Source: Mesorhizobium sp. LHD-90
GTDB taxonomy: Bacteria > Pseudomonadota > Alphaproteobacteria > Rhizobiales > Rhizobiaceae
DNA: 64,000 nt
NCBI RefSeq assembly: GCF_030929505.1
Contig: NZ_JAVFVV010000006.1
Coordinates: forward strand, 248,001 to 312,000
Direction of reading: 5' to 3'
In this document: piece after piece, positions 57,312 through 64,000 of the stretch
Layout: each line of letters begins with the position of its first letter
How positions within the stretch are numbered: the stretch's first letter is position 1
Program-made: the position numbers and the translations under genes
Notes under the pieces: generated by a model
Seen by the model: only the letters and a program-made list of their open reading frames with translations
Databases searched by the model: none
Told to the model about the DNA's origin: nothing

Positions 57312-57800
57312 ATGGCTGGCATTTCCCAACACGGCAAGGCTTTCATCCAACCGGAGAAGGCCCACGTCCTGATCATCGAGGCGCGCTACCACGACGCGCT
57401 CGCCGATGCTCTGCTCGAAGGCGCCAAGGGAGCGCTCGACGAGGCGGGAGCGACCTACGATGTCGTGACGGTTCCGGGCGCGCTCGAGATTCCGGCGGTC
57501 GTGTCCTTCGCGCTCGACGGTGCCGACGAGGGCGGCACCGCCTATGACGGCTTCGTGGCGCTCGGGGTGGTCATGCGCGGCGACACCTATCATTTCGACG
57601 TGGTCGCCAACGAATCCTCGCGGGGCCTGATGGATCTGTCGATCCAGGAATCACTCGCCATCGGCAACGGCATCCTGACCACCGAGAACGAGGAACAGGC
57701 CTGGGTGCGCGCCAAGCGCAACGAGGGCGACAAGGGTGGTTTCGCCGCGCGCGCGGCGCTGACCATGATTGCCTTGCGCGAGCGGCTGGGAGCGCGCTGA
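57312..57800 (+). CDS. ribH: 6,7-Dimethyl-8-ribityllumazine synthase
   Basis: A 162-residue enzyme that condenses the pyrimidinedione and the C4 sugar to lumazine. Family segments: [40 protein letters not shown] and SSRGLMDLS. The ATG at 57312 is chosen over an upstream GTG. Its promoter region must now lie in the 200 bp between it and the reverse-strand gene. It is 4 bp from nusB. Confidence 0.95.
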   Translation: MAGISQHGKAFIQPEKAHVLIIEARYHDALADALLEGAKGALDEAGATYDVVTVPGALEIPAVVSFALDGADEGGTAYDGFVALGVVMRGDTYHFDVVANESSRGLMDLSIQESLAIGNGILTTENEEQAWVRAKRNEGDKGGFAARAALTMIALRERLGAR

Positions 57801-57803
57801 GCC

Positions 57804-58304
57804 GTGACCAATCCGGCAGAACGCGACGTCCCCCAGCCCCGCCAGGCGAACAAGCGCGGCGCGGCGCGGCTCGCCGCCGTGCAGGCGCTCTACCAGATGG
57901 ACGTGGCTGGCGCCGGCCTGCTGGAGATCGCCGCCGAATACGAGGCGTTCCGGCTGGGCAAGGAAGTCGACGGCGCCACCTATCGCGAGGCCGACGCCCA
58001 ATGGTTCCGGGCGATCCTGTCTGGCGTGGTCGAAAACCAGAAGACCGTCGATCCGATCATCCGCCAAGCGCTGACCGAGGACTGGCCGCTGTCCAGGCTC
58101 GATTCGACACTGCGCGCCATCCTGCGCGCCGGCGTCTTCGAGTTGATGGAACGCAAGGACGTGCCGGTCGCCGTCATCGTTTCGGAATATGTCGACATCG
58201 CCAAGGCCTTCTATGTGGAAGAGGAACCGAAGCTGGTGAACGCGGTGCTCGACCGGGTGGCGCGGCGGGTCCGCGGCGAAGGCCGGGGCCGGGATGCGCC
58301 GTGA
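57804..58304 (+). CDS. nusB: Transcription antitermination protein NusB
   Basis: A 166-residue all-helical RNA-binding protein that with NusE aids rRNA transcription. Recognisable segments are [20 protein letters not shown] and [20 protein letters not shown], followed by [23 protein letters not shown] start. The ribH-nusB coupling is universal in this group. Confidence 0.96.
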   Translation: MTNPAERDVPQPRQANKRGAARLAAVQALYQMDVAGAGLLEIAAEYEAFRLGKEVDGATYREADAQWFRAILSGVVENQKTVDPIIRQALTEDWPLSRLDSTLRAILRAGVFELMERKDVPVAVIVSEYVDIAKAFYVEEEPKLVNAVLDRVARRVRGEGRGRDAP

Positions 58305-58433
58305 TCGGCGCACGGACGCAGAACAGGTTCGAGGGTTTACAGCTCGTATACTATGTTTCGATCCGGCTATTCGCTTTTAACGACATGATACATGGCCAAA
58401 ACTAGACTGCCCTCACGGTTCTAGAGGGCGGCT

Positions 58434-59195
58434 ATGGCCAGGAAACCTGATGCGGATCTGATCAACCGCAGGCTGCGCATGAATGGCGCCGGCGGAGCGC
58501 CGCCGCGTATTCCCGCGCCCAATGACGGCGAGGACGAGCCGGGCTTCCCCTTCGAGTTCGCCATGATGGTCGGCGCGCTGATGCTCACCGTTGGCATAGG
58601 CTCCTACATCTGGTTCACCGGCGGCGAATTTTTGCCGTCCAAGGCGAACGACAACCTCGTTTCGGTCGCCGACCCTGCCTGCCGGCCCCTATGGGTTCCC
58701 GCGGCGAAGAACACACCCGGCATCGTCTGCTACCTGACGCAACTGCCCGAGAGGCTGTGCGACCCGAAGGAGCGGGCCCATCTCTCGGCGGTGATGCGGC
58801 AGTATCGGCTCGACCGGAACGCTTTCGAGACCAACATGCTGATCGGCGGCGTGAAGGCGGCCGCCGTCATGAAGACCCAGATGTCGACGGACGGGATCGC
58901 GGCAATGGCGTCCACCATCGGTTCGGCCGACGGCAAGCCGCCGAGCGCCGAACAGCAGGCCAAGATCGATGACCACTTCGCGACCGTCAAGAAGATGCAG
59001 GATGTCACGAAGGACTCGGTTTCCGACGCTGCGTTGACGCTCAAGCACATCCCCGACCAGGACCTGGTCGGGAAGATCCGCAATCTCGCTTTGGCCGGCT
59101 ACGTCGTGAAAGGCGATTTCGGCTGGTTTCGCGACACACTGGTGGACGATGCCTTCCGCGACCTCGGTCCGGTAGGGTCTCCCTGCAAGGGATAG
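58434..59195 (+). CDS. Single-pass membrane protein, unknown
   Basis: A 253-residue protein with one membrane segment (about 42-62, FEFAMMVGALMLTVGIGSYI); the N-terminal 40 residues are cytosolic and Pro/Asn-rich. The C-terminal part (about 70-253) is soluble, with four Cys in CRPLWV, GIVCYLTQLPERLCDP and SPCKG, and a helical middle. It looks like an inner-membrane anchored periplasmic protein. No family recognised; a good ribosome site (GAGGGCGG) is present. Confidence 0.7.
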   Translation: MARKPDADLINRRLRMNGAGGAPPRIPAPNDGEDEPGFPFEFAMMVGALMLTVGIGSYIWFTGGEFLPSKANDNLVSVADPACRPLWVPAAKNTPGIVCYLTQLPERLCDPKERAHLSAVMRQYRLDRNAFETNMLIGGVKAAAVMKTQMSTDGIAAMASTIGSADGKPPSAEQQAKIDDHFATVKKMQDVTKDSVSDAALTLKHIPDQDLVGKIRNLALAGYVVKGDFGWFRDTLVDDAFRDLGPVGSPCKG

Positions 59196-59305
59196 GGTCG
59201 GATCGGCCCGGCGCGTCCGGCTGTGCCATTCCTGTATGGTCTGTGCCACGATGCGCGACACCAACGCGCACAGGTAGTTTGGCCGGCCATGAACGGAATG
59301 CATCC

Positions 59306-60514
59306 ATGAACGAAACGGCTGCGGCGGAGGCCCGCCGGACCGCGATCATCCTCGCGGCGGCGCAGGCGATCGTCGGATCGGCCGCGCCGATCGCCATATC
59401 GCTCGGCGGGCTGGTCGGCTTCTACCTGCTCGGCTCCGACAAGTCGCTCGCCACCGCGCCAATCACCGGCTTCAATGTCGGCGTCGCGCTGGGCGCCTTG
59501 CCGGCGGCCGCCATCATCAAAAGCTTCGGCAACAAGAACGGCTTTCAGCTTGGCACGGCGGTCACGGCGCTCGGCGGCCTTACGGCTACCTTCGCGCTGT
59601 TCCAGAGCGACTTCTGGCTGTTCGCCTTCGGCTTGATGGTCATCGGGCTCGGCGGGGCCTTCGTGCAGCAGTTCCGCTTCGCGGCGGCCGACAACGCCCC
59701 GCCGGAGTTCAAGGCGCGCGCCATCTCCTTCGTGCTGGCCGGCGGCATCGTCACGGCAATCCTCGGCCCGCAGATCGTGATCTTCACCCGCGAACTGCTG
59801 GCGCCGGTGATGTTCGCCGGATCCTTTGCATCGATCCTCGCCCTTGCGGCGGCCGGGGCGATCATCCTGTCCTTCCTGCGCGCCGGCAAGCATGCCGGAG
59901 CAGCCGCTCACGCCGACGAGGCTCCGCCCCGCTCGCTCGGCGAGATCGCCAGCCAGCCGCGTTTCATCGTCGGGCTGGGCTGCGCCGTCGGCTCTTACGC
60001 GCTGATGAGTTTCGTCATGACCGGCGCGCCGCTGGCGATGGTCGGCTGTGGCTTCTCGCCGGACGAGGCGACACTCGGCATTTCCTGGCATGTGATGGCG
60101 ATGTTCGGACCGAGTTTTTTCACCGGCCGCCTCATCCACCGCTTTGGCGTCGAGCGCGTCGTGGCGTTCGGGCTGATCCTGCTGATCGCCTGCGGCGTCG
60201 TGGCGTTGTCGGGCATCGCGCTCTGGCAGTTCTGGTCGGCGCTGATCCTGCTCGGGCTCGGCTGGAATTTCGGCTTCATCGGCGCCACCGCCATGGTTTC
60301 CGCCACCTACCGGCCCTCGGAGAAGGGCAAGGTTCAGGGCATGCACGATTTCATCCTGTTCAGCTCGGTCGCCTTCGCCTCGCTGATGTCGGGCGCGGTC
60401 TACAATTCCTGGGGCTGGGAGATGCTGAACTGGATCATCTTCCCGGTCACGATTGCCTGCCTGGTCGCGCTGCTGGTGTTGCGGATGCAGCGCGAGCAGG
60501 TGTGGGTACGTTGA
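59306..60514 (+). CDS. MFS transporter
   Basis: A 402-residue membrane carrier with about 12 predicted helices. The loop motif between helices 2 and 3 is seen as GALPAAAIIKSFGNKNGFQL, and the second half repeats the fold from about residue 210 (FIVGLGCAVGSYALMSFVMT). ATG at 59306 is preferred to a longer upstream start. Substrate cannot be predicted; the arrangement looks like CynX/NimT or a general sugar/drug carrier. Confidence 0.82.
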   Translation: MNETAAAEARRTAIILAAAQAIVGSAAPIAISLGGLVGFYLLGSDKSLATAPITGFNVGVALGALPAAAIIKSFGNKNGFQLGTAVTALGGLTATFALFQSDFWLFAFGLMVIGLGGAFVQQFRFAAADNAPPEFKARAISFVLAGGIVTAILGPQIVIFTRELLAPVMFAGSFASILALAAAGAIILSFLRAGKHAGAAAHADEAPPRSLGEIASQPRFIVGLGCAVGSYALMSFVMTGAPLAMVGCGFSPDEATLGISWHVMAMFGPSFFTGRLIHRFGVERVVAFGLILLIACGVVALSGIALWQFWSALILLGLGWNFGFIGATAMVSATYRPSEKGKVQGMHDFILFSSVAFASLMSGAVYNSWGWEMLNWIIFPVTIACLVALLVLRMQREQVWVR

Positions 60515-60545
60515 CGCGGTTCGGGCTTGGGTTTGCGCGTCGCTC

Positions 60546-61050
60546 ATGTTCTTCACCGGCTGCACCCATTTCGACCACGCCGGCATCATCCGCATGGCGC
60601 GACGCCCGTTCGGCTCGGTCGACGAGATGAACGAGGCGCTGATCGAGCGCTGAAACGCCAAGGTCGGGCCGAAGGACAGTCTACCATTTGGGCGATTTCG
60701 GCTTCCTGAAGAACCAGCGGCGGCATGACGAGGTGCTCGACCGGCTGAACGGCGAGATACATCTCGTTCATGGCAACCACGACCACACGCTTACCCGCAA
60801 GCAGAAGCGCTGGGCGTCGTCGGAGAAGTATATCGAGCTGGAAACCGCGCAGGGACGCCTCGTTCTCTTCCATTATCCGATCGAGGAATGGAACGGCCTA
60901 TTTCGCGGCGCTATGCATCTGCATGTCCACACGCACCGCCCCGAGAAGGTCGGAGCGGTTGCAATCCGAAATCGCGTCAACGTCACGGTCGAGGCGTGGG
61001 ACTATGCCCCGGTACATATCGATGAGATCGCGGCGGTGTGGGAGGGCTGA
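60546..61050 (+). pseudogene. Decayed metallophosphoesterase
   Basis: Together, 60546-60653 and about 60688-61050 encode a single calcineurin-like phosphoesterase that is broken. The first part carries THFDHAGIIRMARRPFGSVD (the block that binds metal in intact copies, SDTHFDH), then a stop (TGA at 60651-60653) where homologues have Trp. After it the frame changes, and the second part reads LGDFGFLKNQRRHDEVLDRL and HLVHGNHDHTLTRKQ, the next metal-binding blocks (GDF, GNHDH). The first Asp of the metal block is also changed (GCTHFDH instead of SDTHFDH). So a nonsense change, a frameshift and a lost metal ligand coexist. Confidence 0.85.
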
Positions 61051-61172
61051 ATCGGCCGTGCCACTCGCGTTGAGCTAGGGTGTACTAAGAACCTGTCCGC
61101 TTCCGCCGGTTGCACGTATCGCGGGACTCGGCGATTGATGGCACGGTTCAGCTCTTGCGGAGGAGCCTCGCC

Positions 61173-61673
61173 GTGACCGTCCGTCTTTCGAAGATCGTCA
61201 TGCTGCTCTGCCTGGCGGCATTTTGCTTCCTCGTCGCCTTTGGCAACGTCACCGACTACGGCTCGAATTTCGCCTTCGTCCAGCACGTGCTGTCCATGGA
61301 TACGACCTTTCCCGGCAACGCGCTGATGTATCGGTCGATCACCAGCCCGGCGCTGTGGACGGCCGGCTACTGGCTGATCATCTTCGGCGAGGCGCTGACC
61401 TGCCTGCTGTTTCTCGTCGCCGCGCTTAGCCTCTGGCGGGCGCGTCATGGCAGCGGCAAAACCTTCGACAAGGCCAAGAAATTCGCTGTGATCGCAACGA
61501 CGACCGGGTTCCTGGTCTGGTATTTCGGTTTCATGGTGATCGGCGGCGAATGGTTCGCCATGTGGCAGTCGAGCACCTGGAACGGCCAGGACGCCGCCTT
61601 CAAATTCTACATCACCATGCTGGCGGTGCTGATCTATGTCATGCAGCCCGACGGCGACCTCGAGCAGGTCTGA
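61173..61673 (+). CDS. DUF2165 family small membrane protein
   Basis: A 166-residue integral membrane protein with four hydrophobic segments (about 5-23, 64-88, 106-125, 140-155). The family segments FGNVTDYGSNFAFVQHVLSM and WFAMWQSSTWNGQDAAFKFY match DUF2165, a predicted small integral membrane protein group of unknown function. The GTG at 61173 is preferred, with GGAGGAGCC upstream; the longer frame upstream is unconserved. Confidence 0.82.
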   Translation: MTVRLSKIVMLLCLAAFCFLVAFGNVTDYGSNFAFVQHVLSMDTTFPGNALMYRSITSPALWTAGYWLIIFGEALTCLLFLVAALSLWRARHGSGKTFDKAKKFAVIATTTGFLVWYFGFMVIGGEWFAMWQSSTWNGQDAAFKFYITMLAVLIYVMQPDGDLEQV

Positions 61674-61706
61674 TCCGGCCCCCCTTCAATTCAATCGATC
61701 TAACCG

Positions 61707-61741
61707 GATGCGCCGTTTCCCGGATGTCACGGCGGCGCATC
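61707..61741 (+). terminator. Possible weak terminator after the DUF2165 gene
   Basis: Arms GATGCGCCG (61707-61715) and CGGCGCATC (61733-61741) are complementary; only three T residues follow, so termination is uncertain. Confidence 0.35.
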
Positions 61742-61777
61742 TTTCGGGTGAAAAGCGGGCGAAAACCGAACAAAACC

Positions 61778-61806
61778 TTGACGATAGGGGCTGACTTTCG
61801 CATACA
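61778..61806 (+). promoter_or_regulatory. Candidate promoter of hppA
   Basis: TTGACG (61778-61783) and CATACA (61801-61806) are separated by 17 bp, about 100 bp before the start codon. Confidence 0.5.
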
Positions 61807-61904
61807 CGCCAGCGATCGGCCGGATTCCGAATACGGAACCTCCGCTCACATCTCAACGGTCCGGGGAGGGGTTTTCCGGGCCATCCATCAGGGAAAAATC
61901 GGCA

Positions 61905-64000
61905 ATGACAATGCTTTACGTCGTCATCGCCTGCGGCCTGCTTTCCATCCTCTACGCCTTCTGGGCGACGCAGTCGGTGCTTGCATCCGACCAGGGGAAC
62001 GCACGCATGCAGGAAATCGCAGGCGCCATCCGGGAAGGGGCGCAGGCTTATCTCACACGCCAATACACGACGATCGCCATCGTCGGCGTGGTGGTCTTCC
62101 TGCTCGCCTGGTGGCTGCTTTCGGGCACGGCGGCGATCGGTTTTCTGATCGGGGCGGTCCTGTCGGGCGTCGCCGGTTTCATCGGCATGCATGTTTCGGT
62201 GCGCGCCAATGTCCGCACCGCGCAGGCCGCTTCCAACAGCCTGGCCGCCGGCCTCGACATCGCCTTCAAGTCGGGCGCCATCACCGGCATGCTGGTCGCC
62301 GGTCTCGCGCTGCTCGGCGTCTCGGTCTACTACTGGATCCTCATCGGCCCGATGGGCTACGCACCCGCCGACCGCACCGTCATCGACTCGCTGGTCGCGC
62401 TCGGCTTCGGCGCCTCGCTGATCTCCATTTTCGCCCGCCTCGGCGGCGGGATCTTCACCAAGGGCGCCGACGTCGGCGGCGATCTGGTCGGCAAGGTTGA
62501 AGCCGGCATCCCGGAGGATGACCCGCGCAACCCGGCGACCATCGCCGACAATGTCGGCGACAATGTTGGCGACTGCGCAGGCATGGCGGCAGACCTATTC
62601 GAGACCTATGCGGTGACGGTGGTCGCCACCATGGTGCTCGCCGCCATTTTCTTTGGCGCCGCCGCCAATCTCGGCGAAGTCATGCTCTATCCGCTCGCCA
62701 TCTGCGGCGCCTGCATCATCACCTCGATCGTCGGCACCTTCTTCGTGAAACTCGGCGCCAACGGCTCGATCATGGGCGCGCTCTACAAGGGCCTGATCGT
62801 CACCGGCATCCTGTCCGTCGTCGGGCTGGGCGCGGCGACCTCGCTCACCATCGGCTGGGGCGACATCGGCACGGTTGGCGGCATGGCGATCACCGGCACC
62901 AACCTGTTCATCTGCGGCCTGATCGGCCTTCTGGTCACCGCGCTGATCGTGGTGATCACCGAATATTATACCGGCACCGGCAAGCGCCCGGTGGTCTCGA
63001 TCGCCCAGGCGTCGGTCACCGGCCACGGCACCAACGTCATCCAGGGCCTCGCGGTCTCGCTGGAATCGACGGCGTTGCCGGCCATCATCATCGTCGGCGG
63101 CATCATCGCCACCTTCCAGCTTGCCGGCCTTTTCGGCACGGCGATCGCAGTGACCACCATGCTCGGCCTGGCCGGCATGATCGTGGCGCTGGACGCCTTC
63201 GGCCCGGTCACCGACAATGCCGGCGGCATCGCCGAGATGTCCGGCCTGCCCAAGGAAGTGCGCCAGTCGACCGACGCGCTCGACGCGGTCGGCAACACGA
63301 CGAAGGCCGTCACCAAGGGCTATGCGATCGGCTCCGCCGGCCTCGGCGCGCTGGTGCTGTTCGCTGCCTATAGCTACGATCTGCAGTTCTTCGCCGCCAA
63401 GGCGAACGAGGCGGGCTCGACGCTCTATCCTTACTTCAAGGATATCGGCACGGTTTCCTTCGACCTGTCGAATCCCTATGTCGTCGCCGGCCTGATCTTC
63501 GGCGGCCTGATTCCGTACCTGTTCGGCGGTATCGCCATGACGGCCGTCGGCCGCGCGGCGGGTTCGATCGTTGAGGAAGTGCGCCGTCAGTTCCGCGAGG
63601 ATCCGGGCATCATGAAGGGCACTTCCAAGCCCAACTATGCCAGGGCGGTGGACCTTCTGACCAAGGCGGCGATCAAGGAGATGATCATCCCGTCGCTGCT
63701 GCCGGTGCTGGCGCCGCTCGTCGTCTATTTCGGCGTGCTGCTGATTTCCGGTTCCAAGGCGTCTGCCTTCGCGGCGCTCGGCGCCTCGCTGCTCGGCGTC
63801 ATCGTCAACGGCCTGTTCGTGGCGATCTCGATGACCTCGGGCGGCGGCGCCTGGGACAACGCGAAGAAGTCGTTTGAGGACGGCTTCATCGACAAGGACG
63901 GCCAAAAACACCTGAAGGGTTCCGAGGCGCACAAGGCGTCGGTGACGGGCGACACGGTCGGCGATCCCTACAAGGATACCGCCGGCCCGGCCGTCAATCC
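61905..64000 (+). CDS. hppA: Membrane-bound proton-pumping pyrophosphatase (3' end outside window)
   Basis: A frame without stop to the end of the window (698 codons visible, family about 710), so only the last few residues are missing. The enzyme couples hydrolysis of pyrophosphate to proton export, with up to 16 membrane helices. The catalytic acidic motifs are seen: [20 protein letters not shown] and [20 protein letters not shown]. At the site that decides K+ dependence the sequence is [10 protein letters not shown] with Lys (K467), typical of K+-independent H+-pumps. ATG at 61905 (MTMLYVV) is used; 61911 is the alternative. Confidence 0.97.
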   Translation, partial: MTMLYVVIACGLLSILYAFWATQSVLASDQGNARMQEIAGAIREGAQAYLTRQYTTIAIVGVVVFLLAWWLLSGTAAIGFLIGAVLSGVAGFIGMHVSVRANVRTAQAASNSLAAGLDIAFKSGAITGMLVAGLALLGVSVYYWILIGPMGYAPADRTVIDSLVALGFGASLISIFARLGGGIFTKGADVGGDLVGKVEAGIPEDDPRNPATIADNVGDNVGDCAGMAADLFETYAVTVVATMVLAAIFFGAAANLGEVMLYPLAICGACIITSIVGTFFVKLGANGSIMGALYKGLIVTGILSVVGLGAATSLTIGWGDIGTVGGMAITGTNLFICGLIGLLVTALIVVITEYYTGTGKRPVVSIAQASVTGHGTNVIQGLAVSLESTALPAIIIVGGIIATFQLAGLFGTAIAVTTMLGLAGMIVALDAFGPVTDNAGGIAEMSGLPKEVRQSTDALDAVGNTTKAVTKGYAIGSAGLGALVLFAAYSYDLQFFAAKANEAGSTLYPYFKDIGTVSFDLSNPYVVAGLIFGGLIPYLFGGIAMTAVGRAAGSIVEEVRRQFREDPGIMKGTSKPNYARAVDLLTKAAIKEMIIPSLLPVLAPLVVYFGVLLISGSKASAFAALGASLLGVIVNGLFVAISMTSGGGAWDNAKKSFEDGFIDKDGQKHLKGSEAHKASVTGDTVGDPYKDTAGPAVN

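Noticed and set aside
62595-63932. A 445-codon open frame antisense to hppA
   Set aside because: Shadow of the pyrophosphatase gene, which is open to the window end and has all motifs.

Overview
The window is a high-GC (visually about 63-65%) alphaproteobacterial chromosome segment, most likely from a Mesorhizobium-like member of the Hyphomicrobiales (Phyllobacteriaceae). The evidence is a GlpSTPQUV-type glycerol ABC transporter operon as known from rhizobia, two BA14K proteins, an IalB-family protein, CHASE2 cyclase plus FecR, and intergenic inverted repeats of a kind familiar in rhizobial genomes. Most genes are ordinary core or metabolic genes; there is no prophage, CRISPR array or large island.

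Layout. 0-7.7 kb: N-end-rule leucyltransferase (bpt), an RDD membrane protein, soluble transhydrogenase (sthA), a cell-wall amidase, a FecR/CHASE2-cyclase pair and a LacI-family repressor. 7.7-8.15 kb: a LacI-type promoter with four copies of a 14-bp operator driving only two tiny, related ORFs. 8.7-10.7 kb: an SbmA/BacA-like ABC exporter. 11.2-22.1 kb: the glycerol regulon glpR, glpD, glpS-glpT-glpP-glpQ-glpU-glpV, a small coiled-coil gene and glpK. 22.2-26 kb: two arginine-rich BA14K proteins, NudK-like Nudix hydrolase, an SGNH-like secreted protein and a candidate small RNA. 26.2-31.2 kb: MaoC-type hydratase, acyl-CoA dehydrogenase, family III CoA-transferase and a LysR regulator. 31.8-38.4 kb: tRNA-Lys, ccdA, glmU-glmS, a DUF502 protein, a hexapeptide acetyltransferase and a small lipoprotein. 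38.5-44.8 kb: recG, sdhE, mfd. 44.8-51.6 kb: an unknown protein, an RTX-like calcium-binding protein, a FrnE/DsbA-like protein, an oligopeptide-type binding protein and IalB. 51.8-58.3 kb: glyA, a vapBC-type toxin-antitoxin pair, nrdR, ribD-ribE, an unknown gene on the opposite strand, ribH-nusB. 58.4-64 kb: membrane proteins, an MFS carrier, a decayed metallophosphoesterase, a DUF2165 protein and hppA, which runs off the end.

How the genes work together: the glp block makes a complete glycerol uptake and catabolism unit (repressor, ABC transporter, kinase, FAD dehydrogenase). Two operator-like sites, one before glpR and one overlapping a good promoter before glpD, suggest control by GlpR. 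glmU and glmS make UDP-GlcNAc precursors; glyA-nrdR-ribDEH-nusB is a conserved alphaproteobacterial neighbourhood interrupted here by two insertions (the toxin-antitoxin pair and the unknown 56.2-57.1 kb gene).

The least ordinary signals are: the duplicated operator/ribosome-binding-site/mini-ORF module next to the LacI repressor; complementary degeneration of the ABC motifs of GlpS and GlpT, which predicts one dead and one live ATP site; a candidate mmgR/suhB-like small RNA at about 26.15 kb; the antisense gene splitting the riboflavin operon; and a low-GC RTX gene lying between 16-nt imperfect direct repeats.
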